Below are positions 5,579 through 12,436 of a stretch of 13,193 nt of DNA, one piece after another. Origin of the DNA: an uncultured Oscillibacter sp. Its GTDB lineage: Bacteria; Bacillota; Clostridia; Oscillospirales; Oscillospiraceae. A model generated the notes under the pieces. That model had not been told where the DNA came from. It was given only the letters and a program-made list of their open reading frames with translations, and searched no databases. The stretch lies in contig NZ_CAJULS010000063.1 of assembly GCF_910587525.1 (NCBI RefSeq), forward strand, positions 1-13,193, given 5' to 3'. Each line of letters starts with the position of its first letter. The first letter of the stretch is position 1. A program made the position numbers and the translations under genes.

Positions 5579-6418
5579 TTACGCCTGGTGAAGAGCCGCG
5601 GCGGTGAGAATGTTGCGCATCAGCATGGCCCGGGTCATGGGGCCCACGCCGCCGGGGACGGGGGTGATGTAGGACGCCTTCGGCTCTACGGCGGCAAAGT
5701 CCGCATCGCCGCAGAGCCTGCCGTCTCCGTCCCGGTTCATGGCCACGTCGACGACCACGGCGCCCTCCTTCACCATGTCCGCCGTGACAAGGCCCATCCG
5801 CCCCACGGCGGAGACCAGGATGTCCGCCTCCCGGGCGTATTGGGCCATGTCCTCCGTGCGGGAGTGGCAGATGGTGACGGTGCCGTCCCGCTGGGTGAGA
5901 AGGGCCGCCATGGGCTTGCCTACGATGTTGCTCCGGCCCAGCACCACGCACCGCTTTCCCCGAATTGGGATCTCGTACTCGTCCAGCATCTCCATGACAC
6001 CCGCCGGGGTGCAGGGGAGAAACACCGGGTCCCCGATGACCATCCGCCCCACGTTGAAGGGGTGGAAGCAGTCCACGTCCTTGTCCGGGGAAATGGCGTT
6101 GATGACCGTCTCCTCGCTGAGGTGTTTGGGGAGGGGCAGCTGCACCAGGATTCCGTCCACCCGGGGGTCGCCGTTGAGCCGCCGGATCAGGTCCAGCAGC
6201 TCCGGCTCGGTGGTTTCCGCGCTGAGGCGGTGCCCGAAACTCTCGATGCCGCATTCGGCGCAGTCCCGCTCCTTGCCGGCCACGTAGACCTGGGAGGCGG
6301 GGTCCTCCCCCACCAGTACCACCGCAAGACCCGGCTTTCGGGGGAGCTTTGCGGCCTCCTCCGCCACCTGACTTTTTACCTTGGCCGCCAGGGCCTTTCC
6401 GTCAATTCTCACCGCCAT
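5579..6418 (-). CDS. folD: FolD: methylenetetrahydrofolate dehydrogenase / methenyltetrahydrofolate cyclohydrolase
   Basis: This 279-residue bifunctional cytoplasmic enzyme interconverts 5,10-methylene-, methenyl- and 10-formyl-tetrahydrofolate, feeding purine synthesis, formyl-Met-tRNA and, in acetogen-like anaerobes, C1 flux. Catalytic Tyr45 and Lys49 are present in SQVYVAGKERDC, with Gln93 in ILVQLPLP and the KDVDCFHPFNVG loop (113-124). The nucleotide-binding motif is GRSNIVGKP (161-169), and the C-terminal signature is PVPGGVGPMT (253-262). VAMNRDG (225-231) differs slightly from the common VGxNR. The start codon lies inside the end of lgt (17-bp overlap). GGAGGAGG (coding strand, 6435-6428) is nine bases ahead of it, so translation is probably coupled to lgt. 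Confidence 0.97.
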   Translation of the reverse strand: MAVRIDGKALAAKVKSQVAEEAAKLPRKPGLAVVLVGEDPASQVYVAGKERDCAECGIESFGHRLSAETTEPELLDLIRRLNGDPRVDGILVQLPLPKHLSEETVINAISPDKDVDCFHPFNVGRMVIGDPVFLPCTPAGVMEMLDEYEIPIRGKRCVVLGRSNIVGKPMAALLTQRDGTVTICHSRTEDMAQYAREADILVSAVGRMGLVTADMVKEGAVVVDVAMNRDGDGRLCGDADFAAVEPKASYITPVPGGVGPMTRAMLMRNILTAAALHQA

Positions 6419-7412
6419 GGGGCTCGTCCTCCTCCGTCTCAGGCGCCTCAGCGCGCTCCGGCGTCTCCGGAATGGCTTCTGCGGCCTCTGTCCCTGCTGC
6501 CGGGGCCGTTTTGGCAGCTTCCTCCGCCTGATGCCGGGCCAGCCGGTTCACCAGCAGGTCCTCCCCGGAGCACTTTTTGACGCGGATGTGGTAAAAGAGC
6601 ATGGCCGCCGCCACCGCCGCCATCACCAGGCTCAGGGCCTGGGAGACCCGGATGGGCTGACCCATAAAGGTCCAGCCAAAGAGATAGAGGCTGTCGGTCC
6701 GCAGGCCCTCCACCCAGGTGCGGCCCAGGCCGTACCACAGAAAATAGAACCACGTGTTCTCTCCATCAAACCGGCGGCCCTTAGTGACAACAAACAGCAT
6801 CAGCAGCAGTCCCGCAAGGTTCCACAGGCTCTCGTAGAGAAAAGTGGGATGGACCTCAATGTACTGATAGGAGCTGACCCACAGGCGCATTCTCCAGGGC
6901 AGGTCCGTCAGTCCTCCGAAGGCCTCCCGGTTGATGAAGTTGGCCCAGCGGCCGATAATCTGGCCCAGCAGCAGTCCCATGACGCACAGGTCCGTCAACG
7001 CGCCCAGCTTCAGTTTCTTGTGCCGGGTGTAGAAGAAGGCCAGCAGCGCCCCGGCGATCACCGTGCCGTAGATGGCAAGGCCCCCGTCCCAGATGGCGAT
7101 CATGCGGCCCCAGTCCAGGCTGCCGTCCGCTCTGCGGTACAGATCCAGGTAGAAAATGACGTAGTAAATGCGGGAGCCCAGCACGCAGCAGGGCACCCCC
7201 CAGAGGACCATGTCCAGCACATGGTCCTCTTTCAGGCCGAAGCGCCCCGCCTGCTTCATGCACAGGAGCAGTCCCATGAGCATGGCAAAGGCCAGAATGA
7301 TCCCGTACCAGTAGATGCCGTGGCCGATGTGCAGGGCGATGGGATCGGGGTTGAACTCCCAGTCTCCGAAGAGGCCGGGAAAGCTGATGGGCATATCTTT
7401 TAACGCGGTCAA
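6402..7412 (-). CDS. lgt: Phosphatidylglycerol--prolipoprotein diacylglyceryl transferase
   Basis: This polytopic membrane enzyme adds diacylglycerol to the lipobox cysteine of prelipoproteins, the first step in lipoprotein maturation. The Lgt signature is intact: GRWANFINREAFGG (154-167), including the essential Arg and Asn. The late motif GRTWVEGLRTDSL (230-242) is also present. About seven hydrophobic segments are visible, including residues 33-51, 66-88, 112-128, 140-153, 197-209, 220-229 and 258-275. Where E. coli has an HG near residue 103, this protein reads IYG (114-116), as is common in Gram-positives. From about 281 to 336 it carries an Ala/Glu/Pro-rich acidic tail outside the core, making it longer than the usual 260-300 residues. 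The start is a TTG: AAGGAG lies six bases upstream of it, whereas the next ATG (7394) has none. It sits 26 bp after ymfH and overlaps folD. Confidence 0.95.
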   Translation of the reverse strand: MTALKDMPISFPGLFGDWEFNPDPIALHIGHGIYWYGIILAFAMLMGLLLCMKQAGRFGLKEDHVLDMVLWGVPCCVLGSRIYYVIFYLDLYRRADGSLDWGRMIAIWDGGLAIYGTVIAGALLAFFYTRHKKLKLGALTDLCVMGLLLGQIIGRWANFINREAFGGLTDLPWRMRLWVSSYQYIEVHPTFLYESLWNLAGLLLMLFVVTKGRRFDGENTWFYFLWYGLGRTWVEGLRTDSLYLFGWTFMGQPIRVSQALSLVMAAVAAAMLFYHIRVKKCSGEDLLVNRLARHQAEEAAKTAPAAGTEAAEAIPETPERAEAPETEEDEPHGGEN

Positions 7413-7438
7413 TGCAGACTCCTTTCTCTGTCTCGGGT

Positions 7439-8704
7439 TTACCTGGGTACGATCTCCGACAGCACCGCCCGTTCCTCTGTGGCGTTCTCGCCCAGAAAGG
7501 CCGCGATGTCGTCCTTGGTAATGGTCTCAAACACCTGGGGGAAGCGGAAGGGATCGTAGCCGTGGAAGTACCCCTCCGTCAGGGAGACGGCGATGTTTTC
7601 AAAGGAGTTCAGTCCCCGCAGGCTGGAGCCGAAGGCGGCCCGGCGCACCTGCTGGTAGAAATCCTCGTCAATGCCCCCCTCCGCCAGGCGGCGGGCCTCC
7701 TTCCGAATCTCATCAGCCACTTTTCTCGCGTCCTTGCTGTCGCCGCCGGCATAGAGACAGGCGGCTCCGGGGAGCTGCTCGAAATCGCCGCCGAAGCTGG
7801 AGTTGATAAGCCCCTGGTCATACAGCCGCAGGTACAGCGGGCTGGAGTCCCCCAGCAGGATGTCGCAGGCCATGCCGCCCAGGAGGGACGTGCGGAAAAA
7901 GTCCTCCCCCTCCCGGGGCGGGCGGCACTTGAAGGCCGTCAAAAACTGGGGGACGGAGACCTCCATGGCAAGGCTGGTCTCTCTTTCGGCCACGGCCTCC
8001 GGCTCCTGGCCGTAGTCCCGGGGGATCTCCGGTCCCCCCTCCCGGGGCAGGATGCGGCGGGCGAGGTCCGCGATGTGGACGGGGTCCACGTCCCCCACCA
8101 CGGTCAAAATCATATTTGTGGGGGTATAAAAGGCCCGGTGGCAGTCGTACAGTGTCTCCGCCGTGATGTGGGAGATGCTCTCCACTGTGCCGGCGATGGG
8201 AACGGCGGCGGTGCTGCGGCTGTACAGCGCCCGCATCATCCGGGCGTAGAGCTGCCAGTCCGGGTCGTCCTCGATCATGCGGATTTCCTGGCCGATGATG
8301 CCCTGCTCCTTGGCCACGCTCTCCTCGGTGAAGTAGGGGATGGAGACGAAGGACAGCAAAATCTCCAGGTTCTCCTCAAAGTGCTCCGTGGAGCTGAAGT
8401 AGTAGCCGGTCATGGCGTTGGCGGTAAAGGCGTTGGGCTCCGCGCCGTTTTTGGCCAGTTCCTGGAGGGCGTTGCCCTCCTTAGTGTCGAACATTTTGTG
8501 CTCCAGGTAGTGGGCGATGCCCGCCGGGGTGTCCAGCCAGTTTCCGCCCAAACAGAAGCGGGTGTCCATCCCGCCGTAGCGGGTGGCGAAGAAGGCGTAC
8601 TTCTTGGCGTAACCCGGCTTTGGCACCACGCAGATCTGAAGGCCGTTGGGCAGCGTCTCCCGGTGGACGGACTCGCCCAAGCGCTTGTAAAAGCTCTGGT
8701 TCAT
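7439..8704 (-). CDS. ymfH: M16 zinc peptidase, YmfH-like catalytic subunit
   Basis: This 421-residue M16 (insulinase/pitrilysin) family protein carries the inverted zinc motif HYLEH (65-69) and the downstream glutamate ligand in EQGIIGQE (E140, with E133 also conserved). It therefore has a complete active site. No signal peptide or membrane segment is visible, so it should be cytoplasmic. The GGMACDILLGDSSPLYLRLYDQGLI region marks the second M16 domain. Its ATG overlaps the TGA of the partner gene by four bases (ATGA) and is preceded by AAAGGAGG, so the two are almost certainly co-translated. In Bacillus the equivalent pair is ymfF-ymfH; public annotation ties it to EF-P 5-aminopentanol modification, but its substrate is not known to me. 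The family is certain; the gene name rests on pairing and layout. Confidence 0.88.
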   Translation of the reverse strand: MNQSFYKRLGESVHRETLPNGLQICVVPKPGYAKKYAFFATRYGGMDTRFCLGGNWLDTPAGIAHYLEHKMFDTKEGNALQELAKNGAEPNAFTANAMTGYYFSSTEHFEENLEILLSFVSIPYFTEESVAKEQGIIGQEIRMIEDDPDWQLYARMMRALYSRSTAAVPIAGTVESISHITAETLYDCHRAFYTPTNMILTVVGDVDPVHIADLARRILPREGGPEIPRDYGQEPEAVAERETSLAMEVSVPQFLTAFKCRPPREGEDFFRTSLLGGMACDILLGDSSPLYLRLYDQGLINSSFGGDFEQLPGAACLYAGGDSKDARKVADEIRKEARRLAEGGIDEDFYQQVRRAAFGSSLRGLNSFENIAVSLTEGYFHGYDPFRFPQVFETITKDDIAAFLGENATEERAVLSEIVPR

Positions 8705-9969
8705 TCCGCCGCCTCCTTTCCCCGCAGGAAGTACACCGTGTCCAGGGACACGGTTTTCATGGCGCTGAAAATACGCTCCGGCGTGACCTCCCGCACCGCT
8801 GCCGCCAGATCCTCCGGCGTCTCGTGGTTCCCGGTGGCCGCCTGGCCCAGGTAAAAGTTCTCCAGCTTGCCCTGGGAGTCCCCCATGGAGGCGTAGGCGT
8901 TGAGGAGAGTGCTCCGGGCGCCCTCCAGCTCCCAGTCCTCCAGCCGGCCCTCCTGCACGGCCCGGAGCTGGGCCATAATCTCGTCATAGGCCCTCTGGTA
9001 GTTCTCAAACTCGATGCCGGAGGAGACGGTGATGATTCCCTTCTGCCGGTGGTACACGGAGGAGGCGTAGTAGCAGAGGGACAGTTTCTCCCGCACATTC
9101 AAAAAAAGCTTGGAATTGCTGCTGCCGCCGAAGAGGGTGTTGCCCACCAGCAGGGCCGTGTGGTCGCTGCTGCCGCAGGCCAAGCCCATGCCCAGCTTTC
9201 CCTGGGTCACATCCAGTTCCTCCGAGACGCTGTGGGGTGTTTCCCGGGCAGGATGGGCAGCCGCCGGGGCGGTGTCCCGGACATCCTCCCGGGGCAGGGC
9301 GGCAAAGGCGGTGCGGAGGGCCTGCTCCACCCGCTCCCGGCTGGCGCTGCCGCTGTAAAAGAGCTCCAGCCGGGCAGAGCCGATCAGCTCCCGGTACAGG
9401 CTGTACAGCTTCTGGGGCTGAATGCGCTCGGCGCTCTTGTCGTCCCCCAGGCGGGGGATGCCGTAGGCCTCTCCGGCGCACATCTCCCGCAGGAGGCGGC
9501 TGTCGGCGTACTCCCGCTTGTCATTTAAGATGCTGCGGATGGCGTCGATGAGGTTGGCCTTCTCGCTGTCAAAATAGGCGGGGACAAAGCGGCCCCGCTC
9601 CGTCACGGGGTCGCACACCAGCTCTCCCAGAAGGGCGGCCACCGGCTCCAGCAGCCGCTCGCCGCCGGGGGCGTAGTGGTCGTCGATGAGGCTGGCCACA
9701 AATCCTGTGCACTGGTTTTCGCCCTTCTTGCGTACCGTGCAGTCGATCCGGGCGCCGTAGAGCGTATCCAGCCGGGCGGACAGGGTTCCCATGTCCGGAC
9801 AGCTCACAGTGCCCCGCCGCAGCAGGGCGGGCAGCAGGGCGCAGGCGGAGGCCGTCTCCCACCGCAGGGGCGTGACAAACTGGGCGGAGAGCAGGCTGGT
9901 CTTGAATTTCTGTGCCGGATGGAAGGTGAGATACACCCCCCCGGCGAGTTTCGTTCTGGTGACTTCCAA
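8701..9969 (-). CDS. ymfF: M16 peptidase-like protein, YmfF-like subunit without zinc motif
   Basis: This 422-residue protein has the M16 two-domain layout but lacks HxxEH. Where the motif should be, the sequence reads ACALLPALLRRGT (42-54). It does keep the second-domain VREKLSLCYYASS block (292-304), the Arg/Tyr motif that helps M16B partners bind substrate. It is therefore probably the non-catalytic half of a heterodimer with the next gene, as in mitochondrial processing peptidase. I place the start at TTG 9969, not the farther ATG at 10113. AAAGGAG lies eight bases before the TTG. The extra 48 residues of the longer frame would be translated through an AT-rich stretch holding the operon promoter, and would overlap the end of the upstream gene. 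This is the first gene of the five-gene leftward operon. Confidence 0.85.
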   Translation of the reverse strand: MEVTRTKLAGGVYLTFHPAQKFKTSLLSAQFVTPLRWETASACALLPALLRRGTVSCPDMGTLSARLDTLYGARIDCTVRKKGENQCTGFVASLIDDHYAPGGERLLEPVAALLGELVCDPVTERGRFVPAYFDSEKANLIDAIRSILNDKREYADSRLLREMCAGEAYGIPRLGDDKSAERIQPQKLYSLYRELIGSARLELFYSGSASRERVEQALRTAFAALPREDVRDTAPAAAHPARETPHSVSEELDVTQGKLGMGLACGSSDHTALLVGNTLFGGSSNSKLFLNVREKLSLCYYASSVYHRQKGIITVSSGIEFENYQRAYDEIMAQLRAVQEGRLEDWELEGARSTLLNAYASMGDSQGKLENFYLGQAATGNHETPEDLAAAVREVTPERIFSAMKTVSLDTVYFLRGKEAAE

Positions 9970-10005
9970 GGTCTCAGCTCCTTTGTAGACAACAATACAG
10001 CTTAC

Positions 10006-10034
10006 ATTATAGTATATCTCATATGGAAATTCAA
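10006..10034 (-). promoter_or_regulatory. Sigma-A promoter of the ymfF-ymfH-lgt-folD-nfo operon
   Basis: On the minus strand, TTGAAT (10034-10029) and a perfect TATAAT (10011-10006) are separated by 17 bp. The stretch is distinctly AT-rich against the GC-rich surroundings. Transcription would start near 9999, about 30 bases before the TTG start of the first gene. Confidence 0.8.
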
Positions 10035-10066
10035 ATTCTTTCTTCCAAATGCAAAAAATTATTCCA

Positions 10067-11044
10067 CTATCCCAGCACCTGGCGGAACACCCGCAGGAAG
10101 TTTTCCCGGGCAATCAGCTCCCGCTCCCTGGGGCTCATACCCAGCTTCTCCAGCCAACAGAAGAGGTTTCCGATTTGGGAGGCATCCTCCAGTCCCGCCG
10201 CGCCGTTGTTGTCCGGGGGACCCATGAACTCGCAGAAGTCGAAGCCGCAGCCTACGTGCTCCACTCCCATGACATCCGCCATGTGGGCGGCATGGCGTGC
10301 CAGCATTTCCGCCGTCTGCTTCTCCGCCTCGGCGTGGACGAAGCCGTGATAGACGTTCAGCCCCACTACGCCGCCGGTGTCCCGGACGGCCCGCAGCTGT
10401 TCGTCCGTCAGGTTCCGGCGGACATCACAAAGCGCACGGCAGTTGGAGTGGGAGGCGATGACGGGCCCGCCGGCCAGGTCTATCACGTCCCAAAAGCCGC
10501 CGTCGTTCAGGTGGGATACGTCCGCCAGCATATGGAGCTCCCGCATCCGGCGGACTGCCGCCCGCCCCGCGGGGGTCAGCCTCTTTTGGGAATCGCCTCC
10601 GGCCCCGGTGGCCAGGGCGTTCTCCCCGTTCCAGGTCAGCATCCCCAGCCGTACGCCGGCTTCATAGCAGCGGTCAATGCCCCCAATGTCCGCCCCAAAG
10701 GCAGCCATGCCTTCAATCCCCAAAAAGGCGTAGAGCTTCCCGGCGGCCCGGGCCTCCTCTGCCTCCCGGACTGTGCGGACCGTCCGGATCTGCGTACATT
10801 GGTCCAGCTCCGCCCGGGCGCAGTCCAGCATGATGTCCAGCCGGGCGTTGCCACTGTCTGCTCCTGGTATGTCCTTCCAGAAGGTCTGGCCCTGCCCCTC
10901 GCCATACCAAAAGGCCAGCACCAGGCCCTCCACGCCGCCGCGGCGGAGGCGGTCCAGGTGGTATTTTTCCAATACATGCTCCTCCCCCGTCAAACGGCGG
11001 CGGGTGACATCGTACAGCAGGTCGGAGTGGGCGTCAAAATACAT
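10067..11044 (-). CDS. Membrane dipeptidase family (M19, renal dipeptidase-like) zinc peptidase
   Basis: This 325-residue, normal-length member of the M19 amidohydrolase-fold family hydrolyses dipeptides, in some members with D-residues. The binuclear zinc ligands are all visible: H6 and D8 (DAHSD), the bridging E111 (LGIEGM), H178 (ADVSHLN) and H199 (ASHSNCRALCD). The acidic D269 is in GFDFCEF. The LTWNGEN text (136-142) replaces the histidine seen here in the human enzyme, as in many bacterial members. No signal peptide or anchor is visible, so the bacterial protein should be cytoplasmic despite the family name. The ATG has AAAGGAG seven bases upstream. It is transcribed leftward and lies 98 bp before ymfF, with a fresh promoter between, so it is probably its own unit, divergent from tag. 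The physiological substrate is unknown. Confidence 0.92.
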   Translation of the reverse strand: MYFDAHSDLLYDVTRRRLTGEEHVLEKYHLDRLRRGGVEGLVLAFWYGEGQGQTFWKDIPGADSGNARLDIMLDCARAELDQCTQIRTVRTVREAEEARAAGKLYAFLGIEGMAAFGADIGGIDRCYEAGVRLGMLTWNGENALATGAGGDSQKRLTPAGRAAVRRMRELHMLADVSHLNDGGFWDVIDLAGGPVIASHSNCRALCDVRRNLTDEQLRAVRDTGGVVGLNVYHGFVHAEAEKQTAEMLARHAAHMADVMGVEHVGCGFDFCEFMGPPDNNGAAGLEDASQIGNLFCWLEKLGMSPRERELIARENFLRVFRQVLG

Positions 11045-11069
11045 GATAGGACTCCTTTCGGCACATGGG

Positions 11070-11098
11070 TGGACAGAAATGGGTTTTTATCGTATACT
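11070..11098 (+). promoter_or_regulatory. Sigma-A promoter of tag
   Basis: TGGACA (11070-11075) and TATACT (11093-11098) are 17 bp apart, each one mismatch from consensus. The expected start near 11105 gives a leader of about 30 bases to the ATG at 11136. The promoter lies in the 91-bp divergent gap shared with the dipeptidase gene, for which I could not identify a convincing promoter. Confidence 0.75.
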
Positions 11099-11135
11099 AC
11101 CCGTAACAAACGGCGAAGTCAAGGGAGGAGTGCGT

Positions 11136-11711
11136 ATGGAGACAATCTGCCGCTGCGGGTGGTGCAATCTGAACAACCCGCTGTATGTTGCGTACCATGA
11201 CCGGGAGTGGGGCGTGCCCCAGCATGAGGACGGGAAGCTCTTTGAGCTGCTGATTCTGGAGTCCTTCCAGGCGGGGCTCTCCTGGGAGACGATTCTGAAC
11301 AAGCGGGAGGCATTCCGCGCCGCCTTCGGCGGCTTTCATCCGGAGAGGGTTGCGGCCTACGGTGAGGAGAAGACCGCCGCCCTGCTGGAGGACAAGGCCA
11401 TCGTCCGGAACCGGCGGAAGATCGCCGCCGCCGTCCAAAACGCCAAAGTTTTTCTGGAGATCCAGGCGGAATGGGGCTCCTTTGCCCGCTACATCTGGCA
11501 CTTTACGGACGGGCAGGTGGTCCGTGAGATGGGAAAGGCCAGCTCTCCCCTGTCGGACCGGGTGTCGGCGGACTTGAAGAAACGCGGCATGACCTTTGTG
11601 GGCACCACCATTGTCTACGCATATTTGCAGGCTGCCGGCGTGATTGATTCCCACGAGCCGGGGTGTTTTCTGCACAGGAAGGACGGTGCGCCGGGGAGAG
11701 GCGCCGAATGA
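11136..11711 (+). CDS. tag: DNA-3-methyladenine glycosylase I
   Basis: This 191-residue base-excision-repair enzyme removes 3-methyladenine (and 3-methylguanine) from alkylated DNA, leaving an abasic site. The HhH-fold Tag signature is clear. The zinc ligands correspond to C7 (CGWC), H21 (AYHDREWGVP) and, near the C-terminus, the His and Cys of SHEPGC. The base-recognition glutamate is E42 in LILESFQAGLSWETILNKR (39-57), matching E. coli Glu38. Length is normal. The ATG at 11136 is chosen because GGAGG (11124-11128) lies seven bases upstream and the protein then begins like E. coli Tag. A much longer upstream frame would run through the promoter and antisense to the dipeptidase gene. No terminator is seen after it, so the small ORF downstream may share its mRNA. 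Confidence 0.96.
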   Translation: METICRCGWCNLNNPLYVAYHDREWGVPQHEDGKLFELLILESFQAGLSWETILNKREAFRAAFGGFHPERVAAYGEEKTAALLEDKAIVRNRRKIAAAVQNAKVFLEIQAEWGSFARYIWHFTDGQVVREMGKASSPLSDRVSADLKKRGMTFVGTTIVYAYLQAAGVIDSHEPGCFLHRKDGAPGRGAE

Positions 11712-11786
11712 GTGCGCCGCGCGTCCAAAGCCCGCTGTCTTTTCCGGAGACCGGACATGCGCAAAACAGAAAGGGAGGCTGCCGCA

Positions 11787-11960
11787 ATGCCGAACCGATG
11801 CACCGTCACCCTCCGCGCTGCCGCCGCCACGGCATCCGTGCTGGAGCTCCTGCGGCGGGAGCGCTTTCTGGACAATGATCTGTCCCGGCCGGTGGAGATT
11901 TACGCCTCCCCCAGGCCCCGGGCAGAGCTGGCGGACTGCGTCAGGGTGTACCCTGCCTGA
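11787..11960 (+). CDS. Small protein of unknown function (57 residues)
   Basis: I do not recognise this ORF. It is supported mainly by a strong ribosome binding site, AAAGGGAGG (11770-11778), eight bases ahead of the ATG. It begins MPNRCTVTLRAAAATA and ends ELADCVRVYPA. It has an Ala/Leu/Arg-rich probable helix (about 10-27), a proline-containing middle (SRPVEIYASPRP) and two cysteines (C5, C51). There is no signal peptide or membrane helix. A GTG at 11712 and an ATG at 11757 extend the frame, but neither has a comparable binding site. It lies 75 bp after tag and about 30 bp before the next promoter. It could be a real small protein or a chance frame in GC-rich DNA. Confidence 0.45.
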   Translation: MPNRCTVTLRAAAATASVLELLRRERFLDNDLSRPVEIYASPRPRAELADCVRVYPA

Positions 11961-11989
11961 AAAAATTTGCCTGTCCGCAGATTTCCCCC

Positions 11990-12018
11990 TTGACTTTTCC
12001 GCCGGAGTCCTGTAAACT
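11990..12018 (+). promoter_or_regulatory. Sigma-A promoter of ylxM-ffh
   Basis: TTGACT (11990-11995) and TAAACT (12013-12018) are separated by exactly 17 bp. The predicted start near 12025 leaves a leader of about 43 bases that contains an inverted repeat before the ribosome binding site. Confidence 0.75.
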
Positions 12019-12027
12019 ATTCCATAT

Positions 12028-12049
12028 TGTAAAGGCGCAAAACTTTACA
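12028..12049 (+). promoter_or_regulatory. Inverted repeat in the ylxM leader
   Basis: TGTAAAG (12028-12034) and CTTTACA (12043-12049) are perfect inverse complements around an eight-base GCGCAAAA spacer. They lie just past the predicted start point and four bases ahead of the AAGGAGG ribosome binding site (12053-12059). It could be a repressor operator or a small leader hairpin affecting translation. No T run follows, so it is not a terminator. Confidence 0.4.
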
Positions 12050-12067
12050 GAGAAGGAGGCGGCTCCC

Positions 12068-12433
12068 GTGAAGAACCAGACCTACCGCATGACCATGCTC
12101 TACGACTTCTACGGCGAGCTGCTGACCGACCGGCAGAGGGAGTTCTTCGACCTCTACTACAACGAGGACCTGTCCCTGGCGGAGATTGCGGAGAACGCGG
12201 GCATCTCCCGGCAGGGCGTCCGGGACGTGATTGTCCGGGCGGAGGCCTCCATGCAGGAGATCGAGGACAAGACGGGGATCATCAAGCGGTTTGAAGCCCG
12301 CCGGCCCCATCTGGAGGCCATCTCCGCCGCCGCCGGCGAAATCAAAACCATCAATCTCCGGCGCCACGAGGACGCCCGCCTTGCCGAGCTGGCGGAGCGC
12401 ATCCTCGCCGAGGCCGCCGCCTTAGAGGACTGA
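12068..12433 (+). CDS. ylxM: YlxM family DNA-binding / SRP-associated protein
   Basis: This 121-residue protein matches the YlxM family, a sigma-70 region-4-like helix-turn-helix protein encoded next to ffh in Gram-positive bacteria. The helix-turn-helix is SLAEIAENAGISRQGVRD (36-53), preceded by the LLTDRQREFFDLYYNEDLS block typical of the group. Published work in streptococci describes YlxM acting with the signal recognition particle; a regulatory role is also suggested by the fold. The charged C-terminal part (60-121) is likely helical. I chose the GTG at 12068 because AAGGAGG ends eight bases before it and no better start exists. ffh starts three bases after its stop, so the two are surely co-transcribed. 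Confidence 0.92.
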   Translation: MKNQTYRMTMLYDFYGELLTDRQREFFDLYYNEDLSLAEIAENAGISRQGVRDVIVRAEASMQEIEDKTGIIKRFEARRPHLEAISAAAGEIKTINLRRHEDARLAELAERILAEAAALED

Positions 12434-12436
12434 GCC

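Noticed and set aside
5483..6580. A 365-codon plus-strand open frame opposite nfo, folD and lgt
   Set aside because: Antisense shadow across three gene borders, with no conserved domain.
7412..8854. A 480-codon plus-strand open frame opposite ymfH and lgt
   Set aside because: It is antisense to two well-supported genes, has no recognisable protein motif, and long antisense frames are expected in GC-rich DNA.
9970..10113. 48-residue N-terminal extension of the YmfF-like protein
   Set aside because: It would be translated through the consensus promoter at 10006-10034 and overlap the dipeptidase gene end; the TTG at 9969 has a proper AAAGGAG site.
10049..11200. A 383-codon plus-strand open frame opposite the dipeptidase gene
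   Set aside because: Antisense shadow; it also runs through the tag promoter and start region in the wrong frame.
11743..11755. TCCGG-AGA-CCGGA hairpin after tag as a terminator
   Set aside because: The stem is only five base pairs and no T run follows.
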